From Massilia sp. (GTDB lineage: Bacteria > Pseudomonadota > Gammaproteobacteria > Burkholderiales > Burkholderiaceae_D), in assembly GCA_025359245.1 (NCBI GenBank), contig JANYGW010000223.1, positions 1 through 38,290 on the forward strand: DNA of 38,290 bases, written 5' to 3'. Under the pieces are notes generated by a model, which saw nothing but the letters and a program-made list of their open reading frames with translations, was not told where the DNA came from and ran no database searches. This document shows, in pieces, positions 35,208-38,290 of the stretch (positions are counted from its first letter, which is position 1; each line of letters opens with the position of its first letter). A program made the translations under genes and the position numbers.

Positions 35208-36776
35208 TTAGTTGCCGCAGCCCTTGTGCGCGATCCGCTCGTAGGCCGCCCTGGCTTGCACCAGTCCGTGGCCATACTTGTCGTCACGTCCAGGATCGCC
35301 CAGGTCCAGCGCGCTCTTGCGCAGCGAGCGGCGGATTTCGTCGCCGCTGCACGATGGGAAATAACTCCACACCAGCGCTGCCACTGCCGCCACGTGCGGG
35401 GTCGCCATCGACGTGCCGCTGTAGTACTCGTAGCTGATTGGCGTGATCGCGATCGTCGCCGTCTGGCCGACTTTGGCCACCAGCAGGTCGCCGTCCGCGC
35501 CCGACACGGCCACCGACGGGATCGTCGTGACGGTGTCGCCCAGCGTGCCGTCCAGGCCTTCAGGCACATTGTTGAACACGATGGCCCCGACGCCGCCGCT
35601 GGTCTGGCAGTTCAGCACCTTGTCGCCAAACGAGATCGTGCCGCGCTTGATCAGGCATACCTTGCCCGCCATCGCCGTGTTGACCGCGTCGCCGATGCCC
35701 ATGTCGGCCAGCGCCGCGCTGACGGTGCCGCGCGGCGAACCGCTCATCGCGCTGGCGCTGACGCTGCCGGTGCCGACGGTCAGGGCCGCGACCGAACCGG
35801 TGTTCATCGGCACGGTCGAGAGCACGTTCACGCCAGGACCGGCGATTTCCACTTTCGCATTGAACTGCGAAAAGCTGGCCCATTGCTTGTTCTCGTCGAC
35901 GGCGGCCACCATCATCACGCTGCTGTAGCCGGCCGGATACGAGATGGTGCTGTCGCCGTCATTGCCGGCGGCAGCCACCGACAGCACGCCCTTGCTCTCG
36001 AGGTGCTCGAAGGCGCGCCGTTCGGCCCGGCTCGCGTCCGGTCCGCCCAGCGACATGCTGATCACGTTGGCGCCGGCCTTGCCGCATTTGCGCGCGGCCG
36101 CGGCCAGCGTCGACGAATAGGCCCAGCCTGCGGCATCGAATACCTTGACGATGTGCAGCCGGATCTTCCGGTTCGGCATCACGCCGACCACGCCGGTGCC
36201 GGTGTTATTGATGCCGGCGATGGTGCCCGACACGTGGGTGCCGTGGTGGTTGTCGTCGTTGTACCACCAGCCGGTGCCCTTCGGATCGTATTCGCCGGTG
36301 ACGTGGTTGCCCGACAAGTCTTCGTGCGCCAGGTTGTAGCCGGAGTCGATGATGCACACCATGCGGTTGCCGGCGTAGGTGTCGGGCAGCTGGTCGGCCT
36401 GCACCATCTTGATGCCGTACGGGACCAGCTGGCCAGCCTTGTACGGCTTGGTCGACGGGCTGGTCAGCGCCATCGGGTAGCGCTTGACGTCCTGTTCGAT
36501 GTAGTCCATCGACGGGTGCTTGGCCAGCTTGGCCAGTTCCGAGGTCGGCAGTTCGACGGCGATGTCGTTGCTGTCGCTGATCTCGTGCTTGACCGTGCCA
36601 TGCGCGGCGGCGATGGCGGCCTTGAGCGTGTCAGCGCCGCCATCTTTATAGGACACGATCACGCGGCTGGTGGCCGGCGCGGCCATTGCGGATCCCAGCA
36701 AGCCGGCGGCCGCTGCCGCGAGGCACAGGCGTACGGCGGCGGCGATGGGGGATACGCCAGTGTTCAGTTGCTTCAT
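35208..36776 (-). CDS. Secreted S8 serine peptidase with I9 propeptide and PA insert (copy 2)
   Basis: A 522-aa paralogue of the gene at 33120. The signal peptide ends near GSAMA, and an I9-like propeptide follows (about residues 36-100, SRVIVSYKDGGADTLKAAI to MDYIEQDVKRYP). The triad is Asp144 (CIIDSGYNLAHED), His178 (NHHGTHVSG) and Ser456 ([10 protein letters not shown]). The PA-type insertion is also present (GDAVNTAMAGKVCLIKRGTISF). The motif around Asp144 is DSGYN instead of the usual DSGVD. It lacks the His-rich propeptide stretch of copy 1. C-terminal ends are similar (KGCGN and MGCGV). It is divergent from thiC. Confidence 0.95.
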   Translation of the reverse strand: MKQLNTGVSPIAAAVRLCLAAAAAGLLGSAMAAPATSRVIVSYKDGGADTLKAAIAAAHGTVKHEISDSNDIAVELPTSELAKLAKHPSMDYIEQDVKRYPMALTSPSTKPYKAGQLVPYGIKMVQADQLPDTYAGNRMVCIIDSGYNLAHEDLSGNHVTGEYDPKGTGWWYNDDNHHGTHVSGTIAGINNTGTGVVGVMPNRKIRLHIVKVFDAAGWAYSSTLAAAARKCGKAGANVISMSLGGPDASRAERRAFEHLESKGVLSVAAAGNDGDSTISYPAGYSSVMMVAAVDENKQWASFSQFNAKVEIAGPGVNVLSTVPMNTGSVAALTVGTGSVSASAMSGSPRGTVSAALADMGIGDAVNTAMAGKVCLIKRGTISFGDKVLNCQTSGGVGAIVFNNVPEGLDGTLGDTVTTIPSVAVSGADGDLLVAKVGQTATIAITPISYEYYSGTSMATPHVAAVAALVWSYFPSCSGDEIRRSLRKSALDLGDPGRDDKYGHGLVQARAAYERIAHKGCGN

Positions 36777-36986
36777 GTTCGTCTATCTCCAGAGTAGGTG
36801 CGCCGCTGGCGCGCGGATAGCGCGCCGCAGTGGTCGAGGGTGGCGCGGTTCTGTATGCCGCGCGCAGATCGTACTATTACGTCAACATGATTGTGGTTGC
36901 ATTTGTTGTGGTAAAAATGAAATGATTTTCTTGACAATGAGCGAATCCGGTAAGCAAATAGCCATATTGCTTCTGGAGCAAGCAGG
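36777..36986. other. Intergenic region upstream of S8 copy 2 and thiC
   Basis: This divergent spacer contains no supported gene. A TTGACA at 36931-36936 has no partner -10 at the right distance. The minus-strand promoter of the S8 gene could not be placed with confidence. Confidence 0.5.
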
Positions 36987-36992
36987 TATAAT
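36987..36992 (+). promoter_or_regulatory. -10 element of the thiC transcript
   Basis: A perfect TATAAT just upstream of the TPP riboswitch would start transcription near 36999, so that the whole aptamer is transcribed. The -35 (TATTGC, 36965-36970, 16-nt spacing) is weak. Confidence 0.55.
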
Positions 36993-37012
36993 GTCTCCGC
37001 TGCCGCAAGGCG

Positions 37013-37107
37013 GCACACGCTAGGGGTCCTGCAAATCGCACAGCGAGGCGCGGGTGAGAAACACCCTCTGAACCTGATCTGGATAATGCCAGCGAAGGGA
37101 AGCTTGT
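37013..37107 (+). ncRNA. TPP riboswitch (THI element)
   Basis: The conserved core is clear: AGGGGTCC at 37022-37029, GGGTGAGAAACACCC at 37051-37065, and TGAACCTGATCTGGATAATG followed by CCAGCGAAGGGA across about 37069-37100. The aptamer binds thiamine pyrophosphate. It lies upstream of thiC, its usual partner. Sequence from 37030 to 37050 is the variable P3-type arm. Confidence 0.95.
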
Positions 37108-37109
37108 AG

Positions 37110-38290
<1,181 letters not shown>

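Noticed and set aside
33306..36797. Two long plus-strand frames over the S8 pair
   Set aside because: They are antisense shadows of the peptidases: repetitive Gly/Ala/His/Arg content, no motifs.
36931..36936. TTGACA as the -35 of thiC
   Set aside because: No -10 lies at 15-19 nt, and the TATAAT at 36987 is 50 nt away.

Overview
The window is GC-rich with strong G/C third-position bias. Gene content and order (rplM-rpsI, argC, erpA-anmK, tyrS-dtd, dusB-fis-purH-ruvCAB, valS) point to a betaproteobacterium of Burkholderiales. The Oxalobacteraceae (Massilia/Duganella/Janthinobacterium group) fit best, because of the numerous secreted S8 peptidases and the tandem BPSS1780-type membrane proteins. 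This placement rests on recognition of families and gene order; no search was run.

Layout. 1-306: start of an OsmC-type gene running off the left edge (minus). 373-3776: a minus-strand operon of a secreted alpha/beta hydrolase followed by a NatA/NatB-type ABC exporter. 3901-6588: a large S8 serine peptidase without an obvious signal peptide. 6700-7740: ribosomal operon rplM-rpsI with a near-consensus promoter, a structured leader and a terminator. 7756-13067: accessory block that starts with a perfect 25-bp inverted repeat and holds a lipoprotein lipase/esterase, an unrecognised secreted protein, and a translationally coupled histidine kinase, response regulator and MipA/OmpV operon. 13166-15235: argC, bactofilin, erpA. 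15252-17821 (minus): anmK and an M23 murein peptidase. 17961-21014: tyrS, dtd, a PEBP-like protein and a histidine phosphatase, tightly packed. 21142-27093: dusB-fis, purH, a zinc-ribbon membrane protein and ruvCAB, the last behind a LexA box. 27100-30132: a Cys-rich YidD-like protein, a YaiI/UPF0178 protein, two tandem BPSS1780-like membrane proteins and a DUF2147 protein. 30149-32947: valS (minus). 33120-36776: two paralogous secreted S8 peptidases in tandem (minus), each with its own terminator. 36987-38290: a TPP riboswitch and the first 369 codons of thiC, cut by the right edge.

Most of the window is housekeeping: translation, arginine, purine and thiamine biosynthesis, Fe-S assembly, peptidoglycan recycling and recombination. 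The accessory parts deal with secretion and the envelope: three subtilases, two other hydrolases, an exporter and a two-component system tied to an outer-membrane protein. The best regulatory signals are the LexA box and promoter of ruvC, which predict an almost leaderless SOS transcript; the TPP riboswitch with a hairpin hiding the thiC ribosome-binding site; and a palindrome over the -35 region of the two-component operon. I saw no CRISPR array, tRNA, rRNA or transposase gene.
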